Part shown: in pieces, positions 8,488 through 13,673 of the stretch
How the letters are laid out: each line of letters starts with the position of its first letter
Position numbering within the stretch: the first letter of the stretch is position 1
DNA from: an uncultured Verrucomicrobiota bacterium
GTDB taxonomy: Bacteria; Verrucomicrobiota; Kiritimatiellia; RFP12; UBA1067
NCBI GenBank assembly: GCA_947305825.1
Contig: CAMZET010000014.1
Location: 1-13,673 of the forward strand
DNA: 13,673 nt
Direction: 5' to 3'
Position numbers and translations under genes: made by a program
The notes under the pieces: generated by a model
Databases searched by the model: none
What the model saw: the letters and a program-made list of their open reading frames with translations, nothing else
What the model was told of the DNA's origin: nothing

Positions 8488-9453
8488 ATGACACGGCGAG
8501 AGTTCACGAAAGGGCTGTTCGCCGCGGGACTGGCGGCGGGTCTGCCCGTGATCGGCCGCGCCGACGAGGCACCGTCCGCGGCGGCGGAATCGCCGTCCGC
8601 CGCGCTGAAGGTGACGCGTTATTCCGTTGCCGCAGGGGCGTCGAGGCCGTTCAGGGTGCTTCATGTTTCGGATACGCATCTATCGCTTGTCGACCGGATC
8701 GACGGGCAGCCTTCGCCGAGAAACGCGGAAGAGCGCGCGAAATGTTTTCCGCGCGCGGAGGAGGGTCTGAATGCGGCGCTTGCATACGCCCGCGAACGCG
8801 GCGAGACGATTGTCCACACCGGCGATCTGATTGACTACGTGAACGACGGAAATCTGGCCGTCGCCGGAAAGATGGCGGATTTGGCTCCGGGCGGCGTCTT
8901 CGCGGCGGGCAACCACGAGTACTGCAAGATGGTCGGCGACGGAAAGGTCGAAGACGAGGCGTACAAGGCGGAATCGCGCGCGCGCGTCCAGTCGGCATAT
9001 CCCGGCAATCTGCTTTTTGCCTCGCGCGTTGTCAACGGCGTCAACTTCGTCTCCTTCGACAACATCTACTACTATGTGCCGGCAGGGGTGCCAGAGATGT
9101 TCGAGGCGGAGGCGGCGCGGGGACTGCCTGTCGTGCTGTGTTGCCATGTGCCGTTCTACACTCCCGAGATATATGAGGCGGTGACTCGCGGCGACGTGAC
9201 GCGCGCGCCGTATCTTTGCGGCACGCCGGACGAGATCGTCGACCAGGTGAAAGACCAGTACCGCCGCCGCCAGCAGCGCGCCGACGCCAGAACGCATGAG
9301 TTCGTGGCGCGGCTGCGGGGCGAGAAACTTGTAAAGGCGGTGCTTTGCGGTCATCTCCACTGGCCGCATGTCTCAGACTTCGCGCCCGGCGTTCCGCAAT
9401 ACTGCGTCGGAGCGAACTTCAAAATGCAGGCGTTCGAGATCGAATTTTCGTAA
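8488..9453 (+). CDS. Tat-exported calcineurin-like metallophosphoesterase B
   Basis: 321 residues with a twin-arginine leader (MTRREFTKGLFAAGLAAGLP). The metallophosphoesterase motifs are complete: SDTH (D62, H64), TGD (D113), GNHE (N142, H143), CCH (H220) and GHLH (H289, H291). The layout and the GNHE and GHLH forms are close to the general calcineurin-like group that includes CpdA-type cyclic nucleotide phosphodiesterases, but export makes a cAMP role unlikely. A periplasmic phosphatase or phosphodiesterase acting on a glycan or lipid-linked phosphate is a reasonable inference. It differs clearly from the paralogue pair at 3692 and 9490: it has an E in place of D in the GNH motif and a different spacing before the last His motif. 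The start is set by a strong ribosome site and by zero-base abutment with the upstream stop codon. Its leader DNA is nearly duplicated at the start of the next gene. Confidence 0.92.
   Translation: MTRREFTKGLFAAGLAAGLPVIGRADEAPSAAAESPSAALKVTRYSVAAGASRPFRVLHVSDTHLSLVDRIDGQPSPRNAEERAKCFPRAEEGLNAALAYARERGETIVHTGDLIDYVNDGNLAVAGKMADLAPGGVFAAGNHEYCKMVGDGKVEDEAYKAESRARVQSAYPGNLLFASRVVNGVNFVSFDNIYYYVPAGVPEMFEAEAARGLPVVLCCHVPFYTPEIYEAVTRGDVTRAPYLCGTPDEIVDQVKDQYRRRQQRADARTHEFVARLRGEKLVKAVLCGHLHWPHVSDFAPGVPQYCVGANFKMQAFEIEFS
8542..8585 (+). repeat. 44-base exact direct repeat, copy 1 (Tat leader region of phosphoesterase B)
   Basis: Bases 8542-8585 are identical to 9544-9587, exactly 1002 bases apart. 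The match extends leftwards to each ATG with only six substitutions over the 54 bases before it. After the repeat the two genes diverge fully. Confidence 0.9.
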
Positions 9454-9475
9454 GAGCCGGTGATATAATATTCAT

Positions 9476-9481
9476 AAGGAG
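9476..9481 (+). promoter_or_regulatory. Shine-Dalgarno for the 9490 gene
   Basis: AAGGAG ends eight bases before the ATG at 9490 in the short 36-base gap between the two phosphoesterase genes. It supports that start over the longer open frame in another phase that runs through the same DNA. Confidence 0.75.
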
Positions 9482-9489
9482 CAATAGAA

Positions 9490-10467
9490 ATGACACGGAG
9501 AGATTTTACGAAAGGGCTGTTCGCCGCCGGACTCGCGGCGGGACTGCCCGTGATCGGCCGCGCCGACGAGGCACCGTCCGCGGCGGCCGGCGCGCGGCCT
9601 TCCCGTTCGCTCGATCCGTTCGCGATCGGCGTGATCAGCGACATCCACACGGGCCTTCCCTGGTCGCGGCAGAAATACCGCACGGGGCGCGAATATCCCT
9701 GGCAGCCCGAGGCGTCGAAGCGGCTGGTGGACGAAATCCTCGCGCTGCCGCATCCGCCCGCGAACGTGATCGGCCTGGGCGACATCTCGCTCGCGTTCGG
9801 CGAGACGGGCGACTACGAGATCGCCGCCGAAACGCTCAAGCCGCTGTCGGACGCCGGCATCAAGGTCACGCACGCGATGGGCAACCACGACATCCGCGCC
9901 GAGTTCCTGAAGTTCTTCCCCGGATACGACACGACGACGAAAGTGCCGGGACGGTTCGTCTCCGTCGTCGAGACGCCGCACGTCGACTTCATCCTTCTCG
10001 ATTCGCTCAAGGAGCCCGTCAAGCGCGGCGACTATGCCGCGTGCACGGGCCTCGGACTGGGCGAGGCGCAGATGGAATGGCTGCGCGAAACGCTCTCCTC
10101 GCTCGTGAAGCCGACGTTCGTGTGCGCCCATCACGCCGCGTGGGATCTGAAGATCGACAAGCTCTGCGCGAAGTCGCCGAAGGTCGTCGGGTACCTGCAC
10201 GGACACCACCACCACTGGATGACCAACTACCTCCACAACGGCTACTCCGACGCCGCGCGCGTGATCCGCATGATGGGCTTCCCCTCGCTCGGGCTCGACT
10301 TCGACGTCGGCTGGGGGCTGATCCGCACGTCGCCTTCGAAAGCCGTTCTCGAATGCCGCGCGCGCGACCACTACTTCCCGATGAAGAAGCCGGCGGCGGA
10401 GCGCCCGCCGCAGTGGGACCTGTTCGTCCGCGACTGGGCCGGCCGCGAAATCTCCTTCGCGCTTTAA
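9490..10467 (+). CDS. Tat-exported calcineurin-like metallophosphoesterase C
   Basis: 325 residues with a twin-arginine leader (MTRRDFTKGLFAAGLAAGLP). Metal-site motifs are SDIH (D51, H53), GD (D98), GNHD (N132-D134), AHH (H214-H215) and an unusual run H237-G-H239-H-H-H242 at the last metal motif. The body matches phosphoesterase A (3692): 'DAGIK.T..MGNHD', 'LLDSL', '(G/C)AHH', 'GY(I/L)HGH' and a final hydrophobic 'xxxFxL' terminus. Its leader instead matches phosphoesterase B almost base for base. G+C at third positions is visibly higher than in phosphoesterase A. It sits 36 bases after B and 37 bases before the esterase gene, in the same apparent operon. The substrate is unknown; periplasmic hydrolysis of phosphate esters is inferred from the fold and the leader. 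Confidence 0.92.
   Translation: MTRRDFTKGLFAAGLAAGLPVIGRADEAPSAAAGARPSRSLDPFAIGVISDIHTGLPWSRQKYRTGREYPWQPEASKRLVDEILALPHPPANVIGLGDISLAFGETGDYEIAAETLKPLSDAGIKVTHAMGNHDIRAEFLKFFPGYDTTTKVPGRFVSVVETPHVDFILLDSLKEPVKRGDYAACTGLGLGEAQMEWLRETLSSLVKPTFVCAHHAAWDLKIDKLCAKSPKVVGYLHGHHHHWMTNYLHNGYSDAARVIRMMGFPSLGLDFDVGWGLIRTSPSKAVLECRARDHYFPMKKPAAERPPQWDLFVRDWAGREISFAL
9544..9587 (+). repeat. 44-base exact direct repeat, copy 2 (Tat leader region of phosphoesterase C)
   Basis: Identical to 8542-8585. It encodes the end of the hydrophobic leader segment and the putative cleavage region (LPVIGRADEAPSAA). A hot spot of this kind could support deletion of phosphoesterase B by recombination between the copies. 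Confidence 0.9.
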
Positions 10468-10491
10468 ACATCTTATTCAGGAATTAACAAC

Positions 10492-10497
10492 AAGGAG
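10492..10497 (+). promoter_or_regulatory. Shine-Dalgarno selecting the GTG start at 10505
   Basis: AAGGAG lies seven bases before the GTG at 10505. An ATG at 10500 is in another frame and only two bases from the SD, so the GTG is the likely start of the esterase gene. Confidence 0.7.
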
Positions 10498-10504
10498 AAA
10501 TGCC

Positions 10505-12538
10505 GTGAAAAACAGTAAAACCGCATACGCAGCCGCAGCGTTGATCGTCGCGGCGGCGGTATTGCCGGTCGGCGGCGCGACGCTGCCGCACATATTCGGA
10601 CACAACATGGTCCTGCAGCGCGGCCAGCGCGTGCCGGTCTGGGGAAAGGGAGCGCCGGGGGAGAAGGTCGCCGTCTCGTTCGCGGGACAGACCGTTTCCA
10701 CTGCGGCCGGAGCCGACGGCAGCTGGCGCGTCGAACTCGCGCCGCTTGCGGCGAACGCCGCGGGCATGGACTTCCGCGTGACGGGCGCGAACGAGATCGT
10801 CTGCACCAACGTTGTCGTGGGCGAGGTGTGGTTCTGCTCGGGGCAGAGCAACATGGAGTTCACAATGAGCGCGCGCCGCAGGGTCAAAGACTGGGAACAG
10901 GAGATCGCCGCGGCAAAGTGGCCGAACATACGCCACTTCAGGCCGCCGCACAAGGTCTCGGCCGAGCCGCAGGACGACGTCGAGGCGAACTGGGTTCCGA
11001 CGACTCCGGAGACGATTCCGCCGCAGAGCGCCGTCGCGTTCTTCTTCGGCGAGACGCTGCACCGCGAGCTTGACGTGCCGGTCGGGCTCATCAACTGCTC
11101 GTGGGGCGGAACGCGCATCGAGCCGTGGACGCCGGCCGGACATCCCGACGACCTCTGGCTTCTGCAGCACATCCGCGATTGGGGGCGTCCGCAGGACGTG
11201 CCGACCGTGCTGTGGAACGGCATGGTCGCGGGCATCGTCCCGTATGCGATCAAAGGAGCGATCTGGTATCAGGGCTGCGCCAACCGCACGGACGGCGACG
11301 CCTATCTCGAAAAGACGGTCTCGCTCGTGCGCGGCTGGCGCCGCGAATGGGGACAGGGCGACTTCCCGTATTTCCTCGTGCAGCTCGCGCCGTACAAATA
11401 CGATTCGCCGAAGGGTACGACGCTTGCCGTGATACAGGAGGCGCAGGCGCGCGTCCCTGACCGTGTGCCGAACAGCGGCTATACCGTCATCAACGACGTC
11501 GGCGATGTCAATGACATCCATCCGACCGACAAGCGCACCGTGGGAATGCGCATGGCCGACCAGGTGATGGACAGAGTCTACGGAAGGTTCGTCCGGCCGT
11601 GGAAGACGCCTGTCGCGACCGGCATGAAGGTCGAAGGAGCGTCCGTGCGTGTCTCGTTCGAGAACGCGAAGGGGCTCAGGACGCGCGACGGGCTCGCGCC
11701 GACGGAGTTCGAGATACGCGATGTCGTGGGCGCATGGATGCCTGCGGCCGCGCGCATCGACGGATGCGACGTCGTTCTCTCCGCAGATGGCGTGAAGGAG
11801 CCGATGGGCGTCCGCTTCGCCGCGTACAACGGATCGACTCCGAACCTGGTCAACGGGGACGGACTTCCCGCCGGGCCGTTCAGGATCGGCCGCACGTGCC
11901 CGCTCGGCGCGGCGGAGCGTCTCGCGAAAGACGGCGGATATGAATGTGTTCAACGGTACGACATCCCGGTCTGCTGCGATCTGCGCGTCAACGCGCCGAA
12001 GACGCTGGCTTCGCGGAAGGGCGTCAGGCGCGTCGGCTATCTGCTTGAGCTTCAGGACGGTTCGGGCGACACGAAGTTCGCGTTCGCAGAGATGGACGCG
12101 TTCGCCGACGACAGCGACAAGCTCGTCCTCGGCGCGGAGAGCGGGCGCGACCCGGTAAGAACGCCTGTGGCTCATCTGCAGGTGTTCTCAAACGTGCCCG
12201 GGGCGGTCGTCGCGCCCGGAACGGCAGACGGTTTTGTCGAGTTCTACTTCTGCAACTATTCGCCGAAGACGCTGTCTACTCCCGCAGGCGGCGATGCGTC
12301 GAAATATGACTTCAACGACATGCCGCGGCCGGACGCCGTACGAGGGCTTGGCTACGGATGCCTTCAGGTGCACGATCTCAAGTCCAGGAAGACGGTCCTT
12401 GCGTTCAACCATTTCAATGCCGCGTCGGTTCCGTGCGACCTTGGCATCGGCAGCAGCGGGAAGGATCATCCCGACTGGACATTCGCCCGCAACGCCGGGG
12501 AGTGGAAGGCAAGGCGGCTGAGCGTCTGGGTCAAGTAA
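10505..12538 (+). CDS. Sialate O-acetylesterase-like SGNH esterase with C-terminal PVC-type module
   Basis: 677 residues, GTG start, Sec signal peptide of about 25 residues (MKNSKTAYAAAALIVAAAVL). After an N-terminal beta domain ('PHIFGHNMVLQRGQRVPVWGKG...GEKVAVSFAG') come the SGNH/SASA blocks: GEVWFCSGQSNME with nucleophile S115, 'NCSWGGTRIEPW' (N197), 'GAIWYQGC' (C258) and 'NDIHPTDK' with D337 and H339 as the acid and base. This fold removes O-acetyl groups from sugars such as sialic acid; other acylated glycans are possible. The last 210 residues form a second module with 'RRVGYLLELQ', 'YDFNDMP', 'GYGCLQVHD' and 'DWTFARNA'. I recall this module from planctomycete and verrucomicrobial relatives, where it follows the esterase domain. 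It is the last gene of the apparent operon; de-acetylation would expose glycans to the nearby glycosidase-like proteins. Sialic acid specificity should not be assumed from the name. Confidence 0.88.
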   Translation: MKNSKTAYAAAALIVAAAVLPVGGATLPHIFGHNMVLQRGQRVPVWGKGAPGEKVAVSFAGQTVSTAAGADGSWRVELAPLAANAAGMDFRVTGANEIVCTNVVVGEVWFCSGQSNMEFTMSARRRVKDWEQEIAAAKWPNIRHFRPPHKVSAEPQDDVEANWVPTTPETIPPQSAVAFFFGETLHRELDVPVGLINCSWGGTRIEPWTPAGHPDDLWLLQHIRDWGRPQDVPTVLWNGMVAGIVPYAIKGAIWYQGCANRTDGDAYLEKTVSLVRGWRREWGQGDFPYFLVQLAPYKYDSPKGTTLAVIQEAQARVPDRVPNSGYTVINDVGDVNDIHPTDKRTVGMRMADQVMDRVYGRFVRPWKTPVATGMKVEGASVRVSFENAKGLRTRDGLAPTEFEIRDVVGAWMPAAARIDGCDVVLSADGVKEPMGVRFAAYNGSTPNLVNGDGLPAGPFRIGRTCPLGAAERLAKDGGYECVQRYDIPVCCDLRVNAPKTLASRKGVRRVGYLLELQDGSGDTKFAFAEMDAFADDSDKLVLGAESGRDPVRTPVAHLQVFSNVPGAVVAPGTADGFVEFYFCNYSPKTLSTPAGGDASKYDFNDMPRPDAVRGLGYGCLQVHDLKSRKTVLAFNHFNAASVPCDLGIGSSGKDHPDWTFARNAGEWKARRLSVWVK

Positions 12539-12630
12539 CGCGGGAAATCTGAGAGGAAGACGCATGACCGTCGGTCTCGCCTTGGCTGATTCTGCAAGTT
12601 GCGGACAGAAAAATTGCAAGTCGCCGAGGG

Positions 12631-12660
12631 TTGATTAATCGCGCCCGCTTAGGGTATAAT
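12631..12660 (+). promoter_or_regulatory. Sigma-70-type promoter for the GH2 gene
   Basis: TTGATT (12631-12636) and a perfect TATAAT (12655-12660) are separated by 18 bases; transcription would begin near 12667. The -10 box lies inside the inverted repeat GGGTATAATACCC (12652-12664, arms GGGTA and TACCC), so a regulator could bind over it. This places a transcription start in front of the GH2 gene and separates it from the upstream operon. Confidence 0.65.
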
Positions 12661-12668
12661 ACCCGAAA

Positions 12669-12692
12669 CGCCGGCGCTGTGTCCTGTCGGCG
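12669..12692 (+). promoter_or_regulatory. Hairpin in the 5' leader of the GH2 mRNA
   Basis: Arms CGCCGGCG (12669-12676) and TGTCGGCG (12685-12692) can pair over eight positions, two of them G-U, around an eight-base loop. The hairpin would sit almost at the 5' end of the transcript, flanked by two copies of CGAAACG (12664-12670 and 12693-12699). It could stabilise the mRNA end. No T-run follows, so it is not a terminator. Confidence 0.4.
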
Positions 12693-12706
12693 CGAAACGT
12701 AAATTC

Positions 12707-12712
12707 AGGAGG
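12707..12712 (+). promoter_or_regulatory. Shine-Dalgarno for the GH2 gene
   Basis: AGGAGG ends six bases before the ATG at 12719, which opens with a clear signal peptide. This fixes the start. Confidence 0.8.
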
Positions 12713-12718
12713 ATCGAG

Positions 12719-13673
12719 ATGAAGAAGATGGTTGTGGCGCTGGGCGCCGTGCTGTTCGCGGTCGCGGTGCAGGCGGAGCCGATGATGACGGAGTGGGGCG
12801 CGCAGGTCACGCCCGCGAACGCATGGCGCGGCTATCCGCGTCCGCAGATGGTGCGCGCGAACTGGACGAACCTGAACGGCGAATGGGACTATGCCGTCAC
12901 GAGCGTGACGAACACGCCCGGCCGTCCGGAGAAATGGGACGGCAAGATTCTCGTCCCGTTCCCGATCGAGAGCGCGCTGTCGGGCGTGGGGCGGCTCCTC
13001 GAACCCGACGAGTTCCTCTGGTACACGCGCACGATCGTGTGCGACCCGAAGCCGGGCGAGCGGATCCTCCTGCACTTCGGCGGCGTCGACTTCCGCACGA
13101 TGGTCTTCATCGGCCACGCGGAGGTGACGGACGTCCCGCACGAGGGCGGGCAGAATCCCTTCACGGTGGACATCACGGACTATGTGAAGCCCGGCGAAAA
13201 CGAGCTGACGGTCTGCGTGTGGGATCCGACCGAGGATTTCGTCAACTCGCTCGGCAAGCAGAGCTTCAAGCCGAAAGGCTGCTTCTACACGCGCGTCTCC
13301 GGCATCTGGCAGACGGTGTGGATGGAGACCGTGCCGGAGCGCTACATCAAGTCGTACAAGGTCTTCACCGACATCGACAAGGGCGAGGTCACGATCGAGT
13401 TGAGAGTTGAAAGTGGAAAGTGTAGAGTTGAAGGCGAGGGGACGGTTGAAATCGAAAATCCTGTCAATCCTGCCAATCCTGTCAAAAAAGCATTCGCGCT
13501 TGGCGAGCCGGTGACGGTCAAGATGCCCAAGGACTTCGAGTGCTGGTCGCCGGAGAATCCGAAGCTCTACCATTTCACCGCGAAGTACGGCACGGACGAG
13601 ATCAAGGGCTACTTCGGCATGCGCAAGATCGAGAAGCGCAAGGATGCTCACGGGTATCTGCGATTCTTCCTCA
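12719..13673 (+). CDS. Exported family 2 glycoside hydrolase (beta-galactosidase/glucuronidase type), 3'-truncated
   Basis: 318 residues are visible and the frame is open to the window end. A Sec signal peptide (MKKMVVALGAVLFAVAVQA) precedes 'WRGYPRPQMVRANWTNLNGEWDYAV', a typical GH2 sugar-binding domain entry. 'ILVPFPIESALSGV', 'LWYTRTIV' (W101-R104), 'LLHFGGVDFRTMVFI', 'FTVDITDYVKPGENELTVCVWDPT' and 'SGIWQTVWME' (194-201) complete that jelly-roll domain. An Ig-like domain follows from about residue 205, and 'GYFGMRKIE' marks the approach to the catalytic barrel. The barrel, with its acid/base and nucleophile glutamates, lies outside the window, so activity cannot be confirmed. Residues about 227-258 are encoded by short tandem repeats inserted in frame into the Ig-like domain. 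The gene has its own promoter and leader. The substrate could be a beta-galactoside, glucuronide or mannoside. Confidence 0.9.
   Translation, partial: MKKMVVALGAVLFAVAVQAEPMMTEWGAQVTPANAWRGYPRPQMVRANWTNLNGEWDYAVTSVTNTPGRPEKWDGKILVPFPIESALSGVGRLLEPDEFLWYTRTIVCDPKPGERILLHFGGVDFRTMVFIGHAEVTDVPHEGGQNPFTVDITDYVKPGENELTVCVWDPTEDFVNSLGKQSFKPKGCFYTRVSGIWQTVWMETVPERYIKSYKVFTDIDKGEVTIELRVESGKCRVEGEGTVEIENPVNPANPVKKAFALGEPVTVKMPKDFECWSPENPKLYHFTAKYGTDEIKGYFGMRKIEKRKDAHGYLRFFL
13397..13431 (+). repeat. Degenerate heptanucleotide tandem repeat (5 units) inside the GH2 gene
   Basis: Five consecutive 7-base units occur: GAGTTGA, GAGTTGA, AAGTGGA, AAGTGTA, GAGTTGA. Composition is far more A+T-rich than the flanking GH2 codons. 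On the minus strand the units read TCAACTC/TCCACTT-like, a type of short heptamer array found dispersed in some bacterial genomes. It encodes 'ELRVESGKCRVE' in frame. Confidence 0.75.
13457..13483 (+). repeat. Nonanucleotide tandem repeat (3 units) inside the GH2 gene
   Basis: Three adjacent units occur: AATCCTGTC, AATCCTGCC, AATCCTGTC, followed by a run of six A bases. Being three codons long, each unit adds Asn-Pro-Val or Asn-Pro-Ala without shifting the frame. Similar AATCCTGTC arrays are, from memory, dispersed in several bacterial genomes. Confidence 0.8.

Larger units (their letters stand above)
12539..12718 (+). other. Intergenic region of 180 bases between the esterase and GH2 genes
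   Basis: This is the only sizeable gap in the window. It holds a promoter (12631-12660), a leader hairpin (12669-12692) and the GH2 ribosome site (12707-12712). I see no strong stem followed by a T-run that would end the upstream operon. A 25-codon frame at 12564-12638 exists but overlaps the promoter. A small palindrome, GACCG-T-CGGTC, lies at 12566-12576. Confidence 0.7.

Noticed and set aside
9464..9469. TATAAT box before phosphoesterase C
   Set aside because: It has no acceptable -35 at 16-19 bases and would leave almost no leader before the SD; a chance match in a short A+T-rich gap is likelier.
9345..10487. Plus-strand frame of 380 codons overlapping phosphoesterase C
   Set aside because: It is very Arg-rich, lacks motifs, and lies over a gene with all metal-binding residues in another phase.
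10484..12175. Minus-strand open frame of 563 codons opposite the esterase gene
   Set aside because: The plus strand carries a complete SGNH esterase with catalytic motifs. The minus frame is rich in Arg, Asp and Val in the way expected from the complement of G+C-rich codons and has no recognisable domain.
12585..12625. Possible terminator after the esterase gene
   Set aside because: Only a weak five-pair stem (TTCTG/CAGAA) is seen and no T-run follows.
12635..13651. Minus-strand open frame of 338 codons opposite the GH2 gene
   Set aside because: The plus strand is a clear GH2 enzyme with promoter, SD and signal peptide; the minus frame is its shadow.
1..13673. tRNA, rRNA, CRISPR array, IS element or att site
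   Set aside because: No cloverleaf, rRNA-like stretch, regularly spaced repeat array, transposase or terminal inverted repeats were seen anywhere in the window.

Overview
The window is one continuous stretch of plus-strand genes. I estimate about 60% G+C by eye. It holds seven genes, two of them cut by the window edges. All seven appear to be exported proteins. The mix is a giant protein of tandem lectin-like modules, Tat-exported metallophosphoesterases, glycosidase-like barrel proteins (DUF5696/DUF6259 style), a sialate O-acetylesterase-like enzyme with a PVC-type C-terminal extension, and a family 2 glycoside hydrolase. This points to a host- or rumen-associated member of the Verrucomicrobiota, most likely Kiritimatiellia. 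That placement is inferred from protein style; there is no rRNA or other marker gene here.

Layout. Bases 1-3683: the 3' part of a protein with five tandem lectin-like modules and an Ig-like C-terminus. 3692-4675: Tat-exported metallophosphoesterase A. 4678-8487: a 1269-residue protein that reads as two different glycosidase-like halves fused in tandem. 8488-9453: metallophosphoesterase B, of a different subtype. 9490-10467: metallophosphoesterase C, a paralogue of A whose leader is a near copy of the leader of B. 10505-12538: sialate O-acetylesterase-like protein. 12539-12718: the only sizeable gene-free stretch, about 180 bases, with a good sigma-70-type promoter and a leader hairpin. 12719 to the window end: the N-terminal third or so of a GH2 enzyme carrying an in-frame insertion of short tandem repeats.

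The first six genes have junctions of 8, 2, 0, 36 and 37 bases with no visible terminator or strong internal promoter, so they look like one transcription unit. The GH2 gene has its own promoter and looks like the start of a second unit. Together the genes suggest a system for taking apart a decorated glycan outside the cytoplasm: binding (lectin-like protein), removal of ester groups (SASA-type esterase), removal of phosphate or hydrolysis of phosphodiesters (three phosphoesterases) and cleavage of glycosidic bonds (double-barrel protein and GH2). The substrate cannot be read from the sequence.

The points most worth following up are the double glycosidase fusion, the three Tat phosphoesterases in one operon with a copied leader, and the heptamer and nonamer repeats that run through the GH2 reading frame without breaking it.
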